Assembly (NCBI GenBank): GCA_021234155.1
Contig: JAJEKV010000311.1
Location: 291,104-355,103 of the forward strand
Source: Isoetes taiwanensis
Lineage: Eukaryota > Streptophyta > Lycopodiopsida > Isoetales > Isoetaceae
Reading direction: 5' to 3'
DNA length: 64,000 bases
Shown here: in pieces, positions 10,336-21,690 of the stretch
Layout: the number at the start of each line of letters is the position of its first letter
Position numbering within the stretch: position 1 is the stretch's first letter
The notes under the pieces: model-generated
The model's database searches: none
Told to the model about the DNA's origin: nothing
The model's input: the letters and a program-made list of their open reading frames with translations, nothing else
Made by a program: the position numbers and the translations under genes

Positions 10336-12000
10336 CTATGAAATAGCTAAAGTATGGACTTTATAATTCAAAGGGATGTAAAAGGGAGTGAATTCTGGAT
10401 TTTCTGGTGGAAGAAAGGCTAGAGTCTCTGCTTCATATTCAGTGTCCTCCACATGCAAAGTTCCTGGAATGTTCGTGTCATATCCACCATCCAAAGAACC
10501 ATTGCTACTTTTGTCACTTGACAAGGGGGTACATGGATCGTCAAGTTCGTCTAGATCCCAAAGCTTTCGCCTTCTTTTTTCCACTCTACAAATAGGAACA
10601 ATATCACTAGGCATCCCATAGATAACGCAACGTACATCTTTAATGGATGCTTGTGAGGGTGTGAGGGTCTAAGCACCATGCTGCTTCTACTCGCTCTTGG
10701 CTAATGTGCATGGTGTTAGATGGTAGCATCCAAGTATTAGACAAAATAAACTTCTCAGTTCTCAACATTCGTGCTATAGTGTAGCCCATGATACATTACG
10801 AAATGTTTGGCACACTGCAACAAAGTCCAGTTGTCTAGCACGACACAGTGTTTGATCTCGCCTGCTCCATATAGGGCATATTTGTCCTTCCCTTTATCCA
10901 TTTGTTTTGCAAAAACTCCCTTTGCATAGTACTTGGAATGCAGCTTGCCTACATCCTTGAGGCAATATCCAAGCATTCCATCGAAACAATGTAAGTGTGT
11001 GTCCCACAAAGCCTTGCAAATGATGACTCCATCAGGGGGCTTGTGCTTAACCCAGTCCAGAAGATGCTTCAAACGTGAGTTGACTGAGTTAGGGTTTGTT
11101 ATCTCCATCCTAAAAACGTACTGCAGATGCAAAATGGTCCAACTCTAACCCTCGCTCCTGTGAAACCATTCCTGCAATATAATCACTGTCTAGAAACCTG
11201 CACGATCTGACGTATATGTCCTCTCATATATTTGTGCCTGCAATACTTACGGTGATACTTACTTCAAGCACGCTGGAAGCCTGCAAAGCAGCCTTCTTCC
11301 CCTTCACTTTGCTGGCTTTGGTCCTCGCTCGTTGTTTCTCTAGAAGCTGTTTCTTCTCCTTTCATTGCTTCTGCTTTTCCACCTTCTCTATAGCGCGTCG
11401 CTTCTGCTTTTCCACCTTCTCTATAGCGCTTTGCTTCTCCCTCTCTTCTTTAGCAAACTTTGCAAACTCTCTTGCTCTTTCTGTGCTGCTTCTGCAAATC
11501 TTTGAGGGTGGGGTCATAGGTACCGAGAACGGGAACGGGAACTTGGACACAAAATTCGAAACGGGAATGGATGGGAACGAGAACGGGATGGGAATGGGAT
11601 ATTCGAGTATATTCGAGGGATCCTTTGAGTATATTCGATGTATATTCCCTTTTCTACTGGGAACTAAAGTGGGAACTTGTGGAACTCTGGACCCTCGGGA
11701 ACGGAGTTGGGAACTTGGTTCCCAGTAGCTATGGGTGGGGTCCTTCTTGGGTCTCCCTCTCTTCTCTCCTCTAATCAAAGGCTTCCCAAACCAAAGGCGC
11801 AACAGATGGTTCTTGCATTTGCATTGCAATGTCATCTGCTTCCACAAAGGTAGAGCTATGGAAATAAGGGGCTGCAAAAGAAGGCAGGCTTGAATTTAAC
11901 ACCATGGCAGTTGCAGGGGGACTGTTTTCAGGCAACCTGCCTTTTTTATCTAAGCAAACTCCCCCTGAAGTCCTTTGGGCTTGCCTCCAAAAATTCATGG
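10336..12000 (-). pseudogene. Broken Replitron-like HUH endonuclease gene
   Basis: Read on minus, the pieces fall in the order expected for Replitron-type proteins. First is an AT-hook-like KRGRPKK (about 11770), then a Lys/Glu-rich coiled coil (about 11350-11480, with one in-frame stop). Next is HLQYVF at 11130, the HUH motif position, then HLHCFDGMLGYCLKD (about 10960-11005), whose YCLKD fits the catalytic Tyr-x-x-Lys motif. ALYGAGEIKHCVVLDN follows. A C-terminal WMLPSNTMHISQERVEAAW lies at about 10650-10740, then an acidic tail to 10336. A +1 shift lies just before HLQ. HUH enzymes nick single-stranded DNA by a phosphotyrosine link. The assignment rests on recalled family motifs, so moderate confidence. 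At least two frame breaks make it a relic unless sequencing error caused them. Confidence 0.55.
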
Positions 12001-12846
12001 TGCAGCAAGAAATCCAAACACTGGGATGCTTAAGAAAATGGTGAAGTAGAAAATGTTGTAATCGTTTTGAACAGAAATAAACTTTAATCTGCACTTAAAA
12101 GCTTTTACCAAACCTGAAGACACCTCGCTTCCAGCTACATCAGCCATGGATTTGGTTGCACAAATGAAGATTGCAAAGGAAGAGGTAGTCGGATCTGAGA
12201 AGCAAGAAGTTGGATGTACGGACGGCCTCGGCAAAAGGTCGGGCCTGATTCAGTCGGCTGTGATCTATTGCCTTCTTAAAGATCCATCTATTTTGGCCGA
12301 GGGTTTCCGATGGCATCTACTCTAAAACCAGATCCCTTAGATTTATTTTGGGTTTTCGATGGCATGAAACCACTTTCAAAGGGCAAAAAGTCGAGCCTGA
12401 TTCAGCAACATAACTTAATCGACTGTGATCTGTAATCGGCTGTGATCTATCTATTTTCGATACAAAAAGACCCATCTATTTTCGATTCAGTAAAGTAATC
12501 AATTGTGATCTGTAATCGGCTGTTTGGACTATTTTGGCTGCAGATTTTCAATGGCATCTAATAATAATAAAGAAGAAAGATAATAATTTCATTATGGCCT
12601 TTGGCCTAAAGAACTCGTAATGGTTCACAATGCACAAAAAATCCTATTTTTCAATAAACTCTTTTTTTCCAAAAAAGAAAACATGGAAAAAACCATTTGC
12701 CAACGTAATCGTGCGTGCTTGTTTTGCCAGAGCAACTCTTTAGTTATAGCTTGAAGCAGTCGGATTGTTAATTTATCTGATGCCAATTAGTTTTTGTAAG
12801 GCCATTCTTTGAAACTATATTTTGACAACTTTCGTGGAATATTTTA
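12001..12846. other. No supported gene
   Basis: Contains short repeated phrases (about four variants of gtgatctgtaatcggctgt and tccatctattttcga between 12250 and 12530). A minus ORF at 11995-12234 could include an N-terminal exon of the Replitron-like gene, but nothing confirms it. Confidence 0.35.
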
Positions 12847-12967
12847 TGGAAGATACCAAGGTATCTTCCATACTGATATCTTTGTAGCTTGCGCCTTCAG
12901 ATACCTTAAGCACCTTTGGAGAACTATGAGCACCTTCCATACTGATACCAAGGTATCAGTATGGAAG
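12847..12967. repeat. Two nested near-perfect palindromes
   Basis: 12847-12870 has 11-bp arms (TGGAAGATACC / GGTATCTTCCA) around AA. 12934-12967 has perfect 16-bp arms (CTTCCATACTGATACC and its complement) around AA. The two share the same core words, ATACCAAGGTAT and CCATACTGATA, so they are related to each other. They could form cruciforms or RNA hairpins. Confidence 0.85.
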
Positions 12968-13121
12968 ATACCAAGTTGTAGCTTGCTGGCTTAATGACAT
13001 CTTATGTTTACACCTTTTTCCAACATGTAAATGGTGTTGTTATCCATCTTCTTAAGGTTAGTTCTTAACTATAGCATAAAACAAGTTTATTATTATTTAG
13101 GATATACACATTTGGAGAAAT

Positions 13122-13975
13122 CTGTGACAAAAATATGTGAAAAACACCCTATAAAATACACCCAATGTGAAAGATTCTCCTAGATTCTTAAGATTCTATA
13201 TAGATTCCCCTAGATTTTCAAAGATTATCCCAAGATTCCTCTACATTTCTCAAGATTCCATGTATATTCTCCTAGATTCCCTTAAACTATATGAAAATTC
13301 ATCAAGATTCCATTAAGATTTTTCTAGATTATAAGATATTATTCTAAGATTCCTCTAGATTCTCCAAGATTCTATGTAGATTCTCCTACATTCCCTTAGC
13401 TTCTATAAAGGTTCCCTTAGATTCTCCAAGATTCGCCGAGATTCTTAAAGATTTTAAGGAGATTCCTCTAGATTCTCAAATACTCTCCCAAAATTTCCCA
13501 AGATTCTATGTAGCTTCTCTTAGATTCCCTAAGATCCTATGAACATTCCCCTAGATTTTCAAAGATTCCATCAAGATTCCCCTAGATTCTCAAAGATTCT
13601 ATAAAGATTGCCTTGGATTCCTTTAGATCCGCAAAGATCCTTTTGTGATTCTTATAGATTCCAAGATTTTATTGAGATTCCTTTAGATTCTCAAAGATTC
13701 CAAGAAGATTCCTCTATATTCTCTTAAAGTACCATAGATTTCGTTAAGATTTCGAGATTCTAAGAAGATTCATCTGTGACAAAAATGTGTGAAAAATACC
13801 CTACAAGAGTGTAATTCTACTGAAGTTGCCCTAGTTTTTCCATCCCAAGATTCCTGTCCATTTCCCAAGATTCTATGTATATTCTCCTAGATTCTCTTAG
13901 ATTATATGAAATCCTCAAGATTCTCCACGATTCCATCAAGATTCCCCTAGATCATAAAAAATTATCTTAAGGTTC
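13122..13975 (+). repeat. Degenerate GATTC repeat array 1
   Basis: About 70 loosely spaced copies of a word near AGATTCCCCTAGATTC, with no exact period. The array starts after a lead-in, gtgacaaaaatatgtgaaaaacaccc (13122-13147), and a near copy of that lead-in recurs at about 13777-13802. It has the phrase acaccca-tgtgaaagattc-cctagattctta in common with the inner right arm of the fold-back at 23.1 kb, so both belong to one family. Not a CRISPR or a coding repeat. Confidence 0.75.
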
Positions 13976-13978
13976 CTC

Positions 13979-14625
13979 ATGAAGTGCATGCTTTTTCCAT
14001 AGTGCCGATGCTCAAGGCATGCATTGGACTTCTTGGCAAGTAGCTTGCAAAGAAGAGGAAAAGCTTTAATTTTAAAAAATTTAAAATACATCAGGCGCTC
14101 ACGGCATAGATTAATGAATAGTTTTGCTATCGTGTAACTTTCTATTGGCTGTCTTAAAAATTGAAAAAAGAATGTCAAAAGCTTGCCCTGATAATTAAGC
14201 ACTCATTTGCTTTATGACTTGATTTTGGATGGCATAAGAAAACTGGCACAATCAACTAAGGCAAGAAATCAGAATATGAGCAACCTATGTTGATGCTCAT
14301 GTACTTTGATACACCTTGAAAGCAAAATTCAAACGCCAATATGCTGAAGCATGAAGTTATGCATTCAATGCATGTTCATTAATGAGATTCTCGTGTTCGG
14401 GAGCAATTTCTTCATAAGTTGACCTTATAATATGTCCACTTAAAATCCATCTTTCAAAAATTTCAGGCATCTTTCAAAAGGTAGGACCATAAAATTTAAC
14501 TTACTGTCTTCATTTACAATTCCATGGCAAGTAGATTCTCCGCAGATATTCAAAAATACTGGTCCATGAGGAGCATCAAAGTAGTCTAGAAACTCATAAT
14601 ATCTTTGAGGAAACCCATGTTCATC
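13979..14625 (-). pseudogene. Serine carboxypeptidase S28 (prolyl carboxypeptidase-like) fragment
   Basis: The minus-strand exon 14505-14625 has an AG acceptor and GT donor and reads YYEFLDYFDAPHGPVFLNIC then GESTCHGIVNED. This corresponds to the N-terminal QRYYEF...GPVF...CGEG segment of S28 peptidases. A second piece at 13985-14045 reads CLEHRHYGKS, the family's SLEHRYYGKS motif, with the preceding residues degraded. The catalytic Ser motif and everything C-terminal are missing, because the GATTC array begins directly after this point. The GESTC in place of GEGPC and the lost alpha/beta-hydrolase core mark it as a dead gene fragment. Confidence 0.7.
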
Positions 14626-14639
14626 CTAGCATTTCGCAA

Positions 14640-16871
14640 CCAGAAACACCCAAGAAATAAAAGGCCTGATTAATGCATTCCTTCTATCTACTATATTATT
14701 AGCAGTTGCTATAGTTCAAATATTAAGCCAGATAGACTGCTAACTATGCATTGCCACAACCTAAACCAGTACTATATATTGGAGCCATATCTAACTATTA
14801 GAAACATGATTTTTTAAAGGCATTGGTGCAAGCAATAATGGCCGTGAAGCATATAGAATGTAGATATACCATAAAATATCTGATGGCTCTATTACTTCAA
14901 GCATACACCTCTGCTCCAAACCACTAAGTTTCATCTCCATTAGAGCAGACCTGTTTTTACCATAGTTCAATTCACATGCAATTCCTTGAATGCACATACT
15001 AGCACAAAGTTCACAAACAGTCAACATACTTCAGAATGCTAATGGATGCCCAACACGTGCTCCCTGGAAGCATAACTTTTGCTTTGTTCTGGTCCAACTT
15101 CTTGGTGAGTTCTGACACTGGTTCCAGAAAAATAGATAGAGTACCTTTCGCTCAGTATTGAAGGGGATAGGGATTTGTAGGCCAAGTGAAAACCAGTACC
15201 TCAGTAGTCGATGAGTGCCCACTGTCTTCGTTACGGATGAAAGAATTGAAGCGGACAAAGCAACGCAATCCCAGGTCTCAAGAAAGATAGAGGAAGAGTT
15301 TGATCACCTGTGTCTGACCAGCGAAAGACCACAACAGCATTGATCTAGAAGCTGATCCTGGCAGAAGCTTATGTTGTAAGAACAAAGGCATTTTAGTTTG
15401 TATTCATAACAAATCATCATTCTATCACAGTTTTACCATTTCTAATGCTCACTAGGGCACTCGACCCAGCTAAAGCCTGAGCACGCCAAATAGAAGAGTA
15501 TCCAGCAGGGTAAGAATTCGTTTCCAAATTCTTAGGTAGCAAAAAAGGCCTCGGCCAGTTCAAAAACTTGGTAATCAATGGTCCAACGCGCATCCTGAAA
15601 AAGGGGCCACTAGATTAAAGGGAACACCGCATACGACGTAACATGCGGCGTTCCTTGGGCAGGTTCTCAACCCCATCACAAAATAAAAATGAAGATTTGT
15701 GTATTCCAATGGATATAGAGTTTTGTTAGTGTTGTGATAAGCTTTTTTTAAGTACTTTTCTATTGGTTGAAAAAGATGTGCTCTAACATTCCTGTGATCT
15801 TTTGGATTCTTTACAGGGATGCATTATGATTCTTTCCTTTTTAAGGGTTTATTCTTCTCATATGAAATATGTGCTTCATTATTCCTATATTCTCCAAAAA
15901 GTACAACTACTAGGTACAAAGGAGTAAATAAAACTAACATGTTTTTTGGATTGTATGCAACAACTATATTCTGCAACAACTTATAGTAACTTCAATGATA
16001 ACCTTTTTTAAAGGATGCAATAACAACTTTGATACTTAGCTCAAAAAATTTGTCTTTCTGGGATAGAATAGAACATAGCTAAGAGAATGAGCTGTAGAAA
16101 AAAGGTCCAATTCCGATGGCCCAACTGTTCGGCATTTCAACAGCCTTGTGAAAAATTCCTTACCGAAAAATCTGTCAAATAAATGTCTAATCTGAAGCAG
16201 AGCAATGTTAGACATGATATTTTTGGAAATCAAAACAGAATTAAATTGAAGGCAGAGGGGCAGCCAGGGAAGAGGCAGTGCATGAAATCTACAGCAATAG
16301 CTCCCAGTACCTTGCTCCGGATACTCCTTTCCTTTCTGTGTTTGCAAAAGGAATTTTTACCTCTGTTTAAGCCTTCCACGACCTTAAAACAGAACATATT
16401 TGCAGCTTCTTTTGCTCTAAAACCTACCATTTTAGCAATCTTTGCACGGCTTAAAATTAAAGCTTTGCGCAATCTTTGCATGCCTTTCTTTGCAATCTTT
16501 GCGCAATCTTTGCACAACTTAAACGGCACAAATCAGCGGCCCCTTTTCTGCCTCTGTTAGATCTTTCCAGCTTAGCATCAAATAAATTAACTATGTGCAC
16601 TCTTTATCCAGCATACACAAAAGAAATCAGAAGTGTTGAAACCTACAATATTTACCCCAAAGGACCGCCAAATTCCCGATTTGTTTGCTCATGAGAAGCG
16701 CCATAGTTGCAGAAATAAGACAGAACTAAAAGGCTATGAATAGTTTGATAGAATGCCGCATTTATAGAGCATGTACTGCAAGGAGTACGCAGCAAAACAA
16801 GGCTCGTGAATACGACGAGTACCAAATTTACGATGTTCAAGATTAGGGTTCCTGAGAATATTGTACTGCAT
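14640..16871. other. No supported gene
   Basis: Short ORFs on minus (14791-15027, 15031-15258, 16230-16529) and plus (16183-16560) match nothing recognisable. A short plus phrase near 15241-15345 is open but isolated. A run of gcaatctttgc words occurs at 16433-16516. Nothing here can be called a gene. Confidence 0.35.
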
Positions 16872-17000
16872 ATTTTACTAGTATAGTACTGCATTTTATA
16901 TACTACTATATATTGTTCTTCGTACTATTTCACTAATGTAATGTTTTACTAGTATAGTACTGTATTTTATATACTACTATATATTGTCCTTCGTACTAGT
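16872..17000 (+). repeat. Tandem duplication, about 72-bp unit
   Basis: The phrase ttttactagtatagtactg followed by attttatatactactata and ttgt-cttcgtacta occurs twice (about 16873-16928 and 16945-16999) with two or three mismatches. AT-rich, with no coding role seen. Confidence 0.8.
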
Positions 17001-17581
17001 TCCTTCGTGCTATTGAGTCTACATATCGCAGCAATTTGTTTGAATTCATCAAAACTCCTCAAATCCCCATTCAAAGATAATCACTGGGCTTTTGTCACCG
17101 TTTTCATCTGATGCAAACTCTCTGGATCCCATTGTTTCATTCTCAAATTCCCCACAATTTAGAAATAGGATCGATTTTTTTTTCTATAGTGCATTTCTGT
17201 GATGACACCTGGCAGTGCCAATAATACGGAATAGAAGTTGGGTACCCTGATTCCGGGTGACAGCTTAAACTGGTCACCTTGTTCATTCAAAGAACCACTG
17301 CCATATTCAAATAACATTCATTTTCGAATGACACTTTTGCTAGAACAGATTTCCACAGTAATATATGAAATTCAACAACAAAGAAAGTTGTAACAACAGC
17401 AGCAACAAGAAATGCCTTTTACCGTGTTCAAGTACAAACCCTTCAAGCATAGAACTGCAACAGATACCTCCTATTTTGCAAGCCTTTTCCAGCCGCTCCC
17501 TTTCCATTTTCTCTACAGATAGAGCAGTAAAAACGCTCACATGCACGAAAAGCTAGTAAGTTCACTTGCAAGAAACTTACC
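17001..17581. other. No supported gene
   Basis: The overlapping ORFs at 17340-17556 on opposite strands are Ser/Leu-rich shadows of one another. No domain is recognised. Confidence 0.4.
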
Positions 17582-17965
17582 TAAACACCTAAAAACACCC
17601 ACAGAGCATGAATCGAAAGCAAAAGTCATCAGAATAGATAAAAGTCTGTCTTCCTAAACCTATAAGACAAAGAAACTAGTTAAATAATCACGAAAATCAA
17701 CAAAAGGTTTATTAGAAATGAAAGAAAAGCTGTGGCATCTGATATTTTTGCACCAGCTCTGTTTATACCAGACAAAACACCTAAAAACACCCATAGAGTA
17801 TGAATCGAAAGCAAAAGTCGCCAGAATAGATAACGAGTGCCTTCCTAAACCTGTAAGACAGAAAAAAGTAGTTAAATAATCACGAAAATCAACAAAAGAT
17901 TTGTTAGAAATGAAAGAAAATCTGTGGCATTTAATATTTTCGCTCTAACTCTGTTTATACCAGAC
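17582..17965 (+). repeat. Tandem duplication of a 192-bp unit
   Basis: Two consecutive copies, 17582-17773 and 17774-17965, each start near aaacacctaaaaacaccc and end tctgtttataccagac. Divergence is about 10 per cent. This is a simple segmental duplication with no ORF conserved across both copies. Confidence 0.85.
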
Positions 17966-18178
17966 AGTACAAGAAGAATCAGCAAGCAAACCTTTTACCG
18001 CCACTAAGAACTCTAACAAGATCAAGAAACAAGAGAAGCGCCTTCAAAAAGCAAGAAATGCAACAGGTCGATGAAGCTATGGCGCCGGCGAAGCCCTTGG
18101 CTGCTTGGCGCCTCGATGAAGCTCTGGCGCAAGACAGGAAAAAGGGGGAGAAAAAAATCTCCCCTACTTCCATATCGT

Positions 18179-18291
18179 GGGGTAAGGTCAGTTGGTCCCC
18201 CTTTCTGGGTGGCCGGTGACACGCTCCCGGCTACTGCCAGTCGCGGGACCCCGCCATGCACCCGGAAAGGGATCCCAACTGACCTTCCCCC
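18179..18291. mobile_element. MITE-like palindromic element (113 bp)
   Basis: The left end GGGGTAAGGTCAGTTGG is the near-perfect reverse complement of the right end CCAACTGACCTTCCCCC. Pairing continues inward through CCCCCTTTCTGGGTGGCCGG and its partner. The GC-rich middle GCTCCCGGCTACTGCCAGTC recurs in degraded form at 6126-6215. Its palindromic structure, small size, lack of coding and dispersal fit a short fold-back/MITE family. CATA occurs just outside each end and may be a target duplication. Confidence 0.6.
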
Positions 18292-18299
18292 ATACAGAA

Positions 18300-19314
18300 T
18301 ATTAAGCTTTCTCTATGTGTGAATTGAAGCTTTTGTCTTCCTAGCACAGATTACTATAGCAAGAAATTGAATATACAGAGATTTTCCATGCGAAATTTTC
18401 TCTCTTTTCAGCAATTCGACCAGTGGCATATGCTGCTGTAGCAGTCCGCACCCATATTAGCAAGAAATTGTTCAAATCTATGAATTTCTACCCTGCACCC
18501 AAACATTCGTCCCCCAAAACATTTTTGAGCGGTAATAAAAAGGGATAGCTTAACCAAGTATAGGGGTTTAGGCACAGAATCTGGCTATGGCAAGTCTGGG
18601 ATTGATGGAGCACCTCTGAAAGCCTTTCCGGTAAAAACTTCATTATGCAAAGCGATGATAATGCTTTAATTACAAACCCATTTGCAAAGATCTCCATACC
18701 TGAATCTTAAGCCAGTTTCGTTCAATTTCTGCTGCTAGAATACACAAGAAGCATAAAATTGTATCTAAGACAAAAATTGGAGGGGGTTGGACCTAGAAGT
18801 TTTGTGGTCTAAAAGATCTAGACCCCTCGATTTTCAAATAACAAATTGGTCTGCAGCTCGTGGACATGCCTTTTTAGTTGTTTTGCTTCTATCTTGGATG
18901 ATCTGGGGCCTTGGCTTGCCGTTTCAAAGAAATTCTTCCAAGTAAATTTCGATTTGCCCTGTTTCGAGATGCGTCAAATTCCTGGTTAAGCCCATGAAAT
19001 CACATTGATAGCTAGATCGAGTTTTTTTTCTTTAAAACATGGTTTCAAAGATCCTTGCCATGGGAAAATAATAAAGAGATATGTTATTATCAAATGAATG
19101 TCCTCAAAAATTCAGCAGACTAATGTACAGATTCTGCAGCAACCAAAGTGTTCTGTGACTGGGTTTTGGCAAAAAGTTTCTTCCTATGTTATGAAACTGG
19201 AACGTACTAGCTTTGTATCTTTCTTTTGTTAAATAATGTTGATAAAAGGCATTCTTTCCTCACATATGTTTTTTGGTGAGTAGGGTTTGCAATTGGTGGC
19301 CTACATGCTTGCGT
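18300..19314. other. No supported gene
   Basis: Only short ORFs without recognisable content. Possible upstream region of the uncertain plus-strand gene that follows. Confidence 0.35.
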
Positions 19315-20520
19315 TCATTCTTTGAGAAGAATAAGCAGTTTCGTGAAGCCAAGAAAAAAAACTCAGGTACGTTCTTATCTAGAGGTAAGATTTAAGTTAC
19401 TAGGACATTATTAAAAATCCTGATTGAAACAAGTTAACGAATCCATCAATAAAAAACTTGTTGAATTCACACCTATATTTCTTGAACTGGAATAACCCAA
19501 CCCAAGATTCCACAAATTCATATGATCAGGATGGGAAGTTTCTCAAATTCAGATGGTGTAATGTCTCTATAGAGCAAATTTTTTTGTTTAGGCAAAAGCA
19601 CAAGCAACGCGGAGAGAGAATTGCACAAGATGAGCGTATTAATCCCATTGGAATTGAGCGTGGAATCCGGATGAGCATTGCTATAAATTAAATGTTTTTG
19701 GAAAACCTCTAAAGTCCGCTTTTTTATCAAGTGTAAGAAATGCACATAGACAAATTCTAACATTTATGACCCAGGCCCAAATGGCTAAGGAAATACATGC
19801 AAAGTGCAAAAAGGAAAATTTTTAGTTCTTTAAGCTCCACAATATTTCTCTTTTCTAAATTCTTTTAGGATAATTTGTGTTTTTCAATCAAAAAAGAAAT
19901 TTTTTTTTAGTTTACTGAGACTATAGACTTATGTAGCTATATGTGAAATTAAAAGGACAGCAATTTACTTATCCTTTATACAGGAAGTCTGAAAATTTAT
20001 CAGCAAGTTCTAGGATCCATCAAAAGAATATAAAAGAATATGTATCCCACAACAAGAAATGAGTACGTATGAACTTATGCATAAAGAATATGTATCACAC
20101 AACAAGAAATGAGTACGTATGAACTTATACATAAAGAAATAGATCAACATTCGATTCTAAATGTTACAAGTTTGTTATAAGTGACCCATGTGGATTATTG
20201 TTTTGTTGAAATTTATGCTGGTTCTAGAAAAATTCTTCCATAAAGAAGTTCAGTTCCAAGTTTCCAAAACAGAAAGATGATTAGGGTTGTGGCCTATATG
20301 TTATGTCATGCATGGAACTCATTGTTTCCTACTCCATGGAAGGAAAAAAGTGTGAGAGTTCATATCTTTTAAGTTTTTTATTGTTTAGGTTTGTCTACTA
20401 TTGTTAATCTGTTTTATGAAATAGTTCTCAAGTGAATGGTTCGATGAAGACTTTGCATACAACAGACGTGAAGTTCTCTCCAAAGCCTTATTGCAGGAGG
20501 CTCTGAATGGAGTTGTGTAG
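19315..20520 (+). CDS. Possible multi-exon gene of unknown function (partial model)
   Basis: Three plus-strand pieces look like exons. 19315-19370 reads FFEKNKQFREAKKKNSG and stops at a GT donor (cag|gtacgt). 19593-19691 follows an AG and reads charged residues with RINPIGIERGIRMS before a stop. 20425-20520 follows ATAG and reads FSSEWFDEDFAYNRREVLSK then ALLQEALNGVV and TAG. The charged, non-repetitive composition of the last piece is what makes it look coding. Exons between them cannot be joined in one frame with confidence, and the family is not recognised. A broken gene is equally possible. Confidence 0.3.
20035..20134 (+). repeat. Tandem duplication, 50-bp unit
   Basis: Two copies of agaatatgtatc-cacaacaa continued by gaaatgagtacgtatgaact, 20035-20084 and 20085-20134, with two mismatches. 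Confidence 0.9.
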
Positions 20521-20573
20521 AATAATACATCCATTACTATGACAGATGATGTATTTCAGCAATGACGGATTAC

Positions 20574-20711
20574 AGATGATTGATGTATGATGATTTCATA
20601 AAACAAAGCACCACAGTTTTTTTTGTCAAAAAGCATTTCCGTAGATGATTGATGTATGTTCATTTCAGAATACAAATCACCACATTTTCTTTTTTGTCAA
20701 AAAGCATTTCC
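20574..20711 (+). repeat. Tandem duplication, about 69-bp unit
   Basis: Two copies starting agatgattgatgtatg and ending gtcaaaaagcatttcc (20574-20642 and 20643-20711) with several mismatches and small indels. Confidence 0.85.
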
Positions 20712-20859
20712 ATTATATTACATAACAACACTCGTACATAACAGCATTCCATAGAGAACAAAAATGGAGTTAAACATATACATGCGATTTCAAAATTTTA
20801 CAGGATTGGATTTCAAAACAAGATTTCTTACAAGTATGTAGTTCCAAAAAAAAAGTCAT

Positions 20860-21213
20860 TCAGTTCTGTGCATTCTGTTCTTTAGTACAATCTTCATCTG
20901 CATTTTTTTCAGCTGCTTTCTTCTTTGTTGCATTTATAGAGGGTTTGTTACATTTAAAGCACTTCCATTCTCGGATATGGACATGGTGGCCACATGTAAT
21001 TGCAATGTTAACATGCGATTTCCTACCAACAGAGTCTTCCTTTTTCAAATTGTCTATGAAAGTTTTAGATGTATGCGCTGACCAACCCCCATTCAAAATG
21101 CGGTCAAATTCAGCTTTAGAAAGGAAGCAATCCTGTATGAGAATGGGATGAGAGGGGTTGGCTTTCTCATCACTCCCATTGCTAACAACGACTGCTGCAT
21201 CTGCTGTCGCCAT
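20860..21213 (-). CDS. Hypothetical small protein (about 117 aa)
   Basis: Open frame from an internal Met (MATADAAVVVSNGSDEK) that follows a poly-Phe shadow, so this start is preferred over the longer one at 21267. It contains HILIQDCFLSKAEFDRI-like amphipathic sequence and a WKCFKC pair preceded by GHHVHIRE, a possible single zinc site. The tail is Lys/Glu/Asn-rich (KKKAAEKNADEDC). No family is recognised. An AT-rich plant locus can give such an ORF by chance, but its composition is protein-like. Confidence 0.4.
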   Translation of the reverse strand: MATADAAVVVSNGSDEKANPSHPILIQDCFLSKAEFDRILNGGWSAHTSKTFIDNLKKEDSVGRKSHVNIAITCGHHVHIREWKCFKCNKPSINATKKKAAEKNADEDCTKEQNAQN

Positions 21214-21302
21214 AGCCAAAATTCTAATCTGCCAAAAGTGGTCAAAGAAGAAGAAGAAAAAAGTCACTAGCGCGCGAAAATAGGTGGTACTATTACAATA
21301 AA

Positions 21303-21690
21303 TGTAAATATTGCCATCTCATCATGTAATTGCCACATCATTTTGTTTTACCAATTCATCTTGCAACTAACCTTGTTTTTGCCACATCACCTTGTACTTC
21401 TTGCCACATGATCTTCTTTTTGCCACCTCATCATGTAATTGCCACGTCATTTTGTTTTACCAATTCATCATGTAAAGTTTGCCACATCACCTTGTTTTAC
21501 CAATTTATCTTGCAACTAACCTCAAAAGTTTGCTTATGAAATCTGTTAAGGGTTTATCCACCTCAGCTTTTACTTATTGCCACATCACCTTGTACTTCTT
21601 GCCACATGACCTAGTTTTTGCCATCTCAGCATGTATTTGCTACATTATCTTGTTGTTGCCATTTCATGTTGCCACTTGATCATGTAATTG
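21303..21690 (+). repeat. Degenerate minisatellite (ttgccacatcatnntgta family)
   Basis: At least twelve loose copies of a 25-30-base phrase combining ttgccacatcac or gccacctcatcatgtaa with ttgttttaccaattcatc. It abuts the long GATTC fold-back. Short ORFs in it are artefacts of the repeat. Confidence 0.7.

Noticed and set aside
13122-13975. CRISPR-like look of regularly spaced GATTC words
   Set aside because: No exact repeat and no unique spacers of constant length; plant nuclear DNA.
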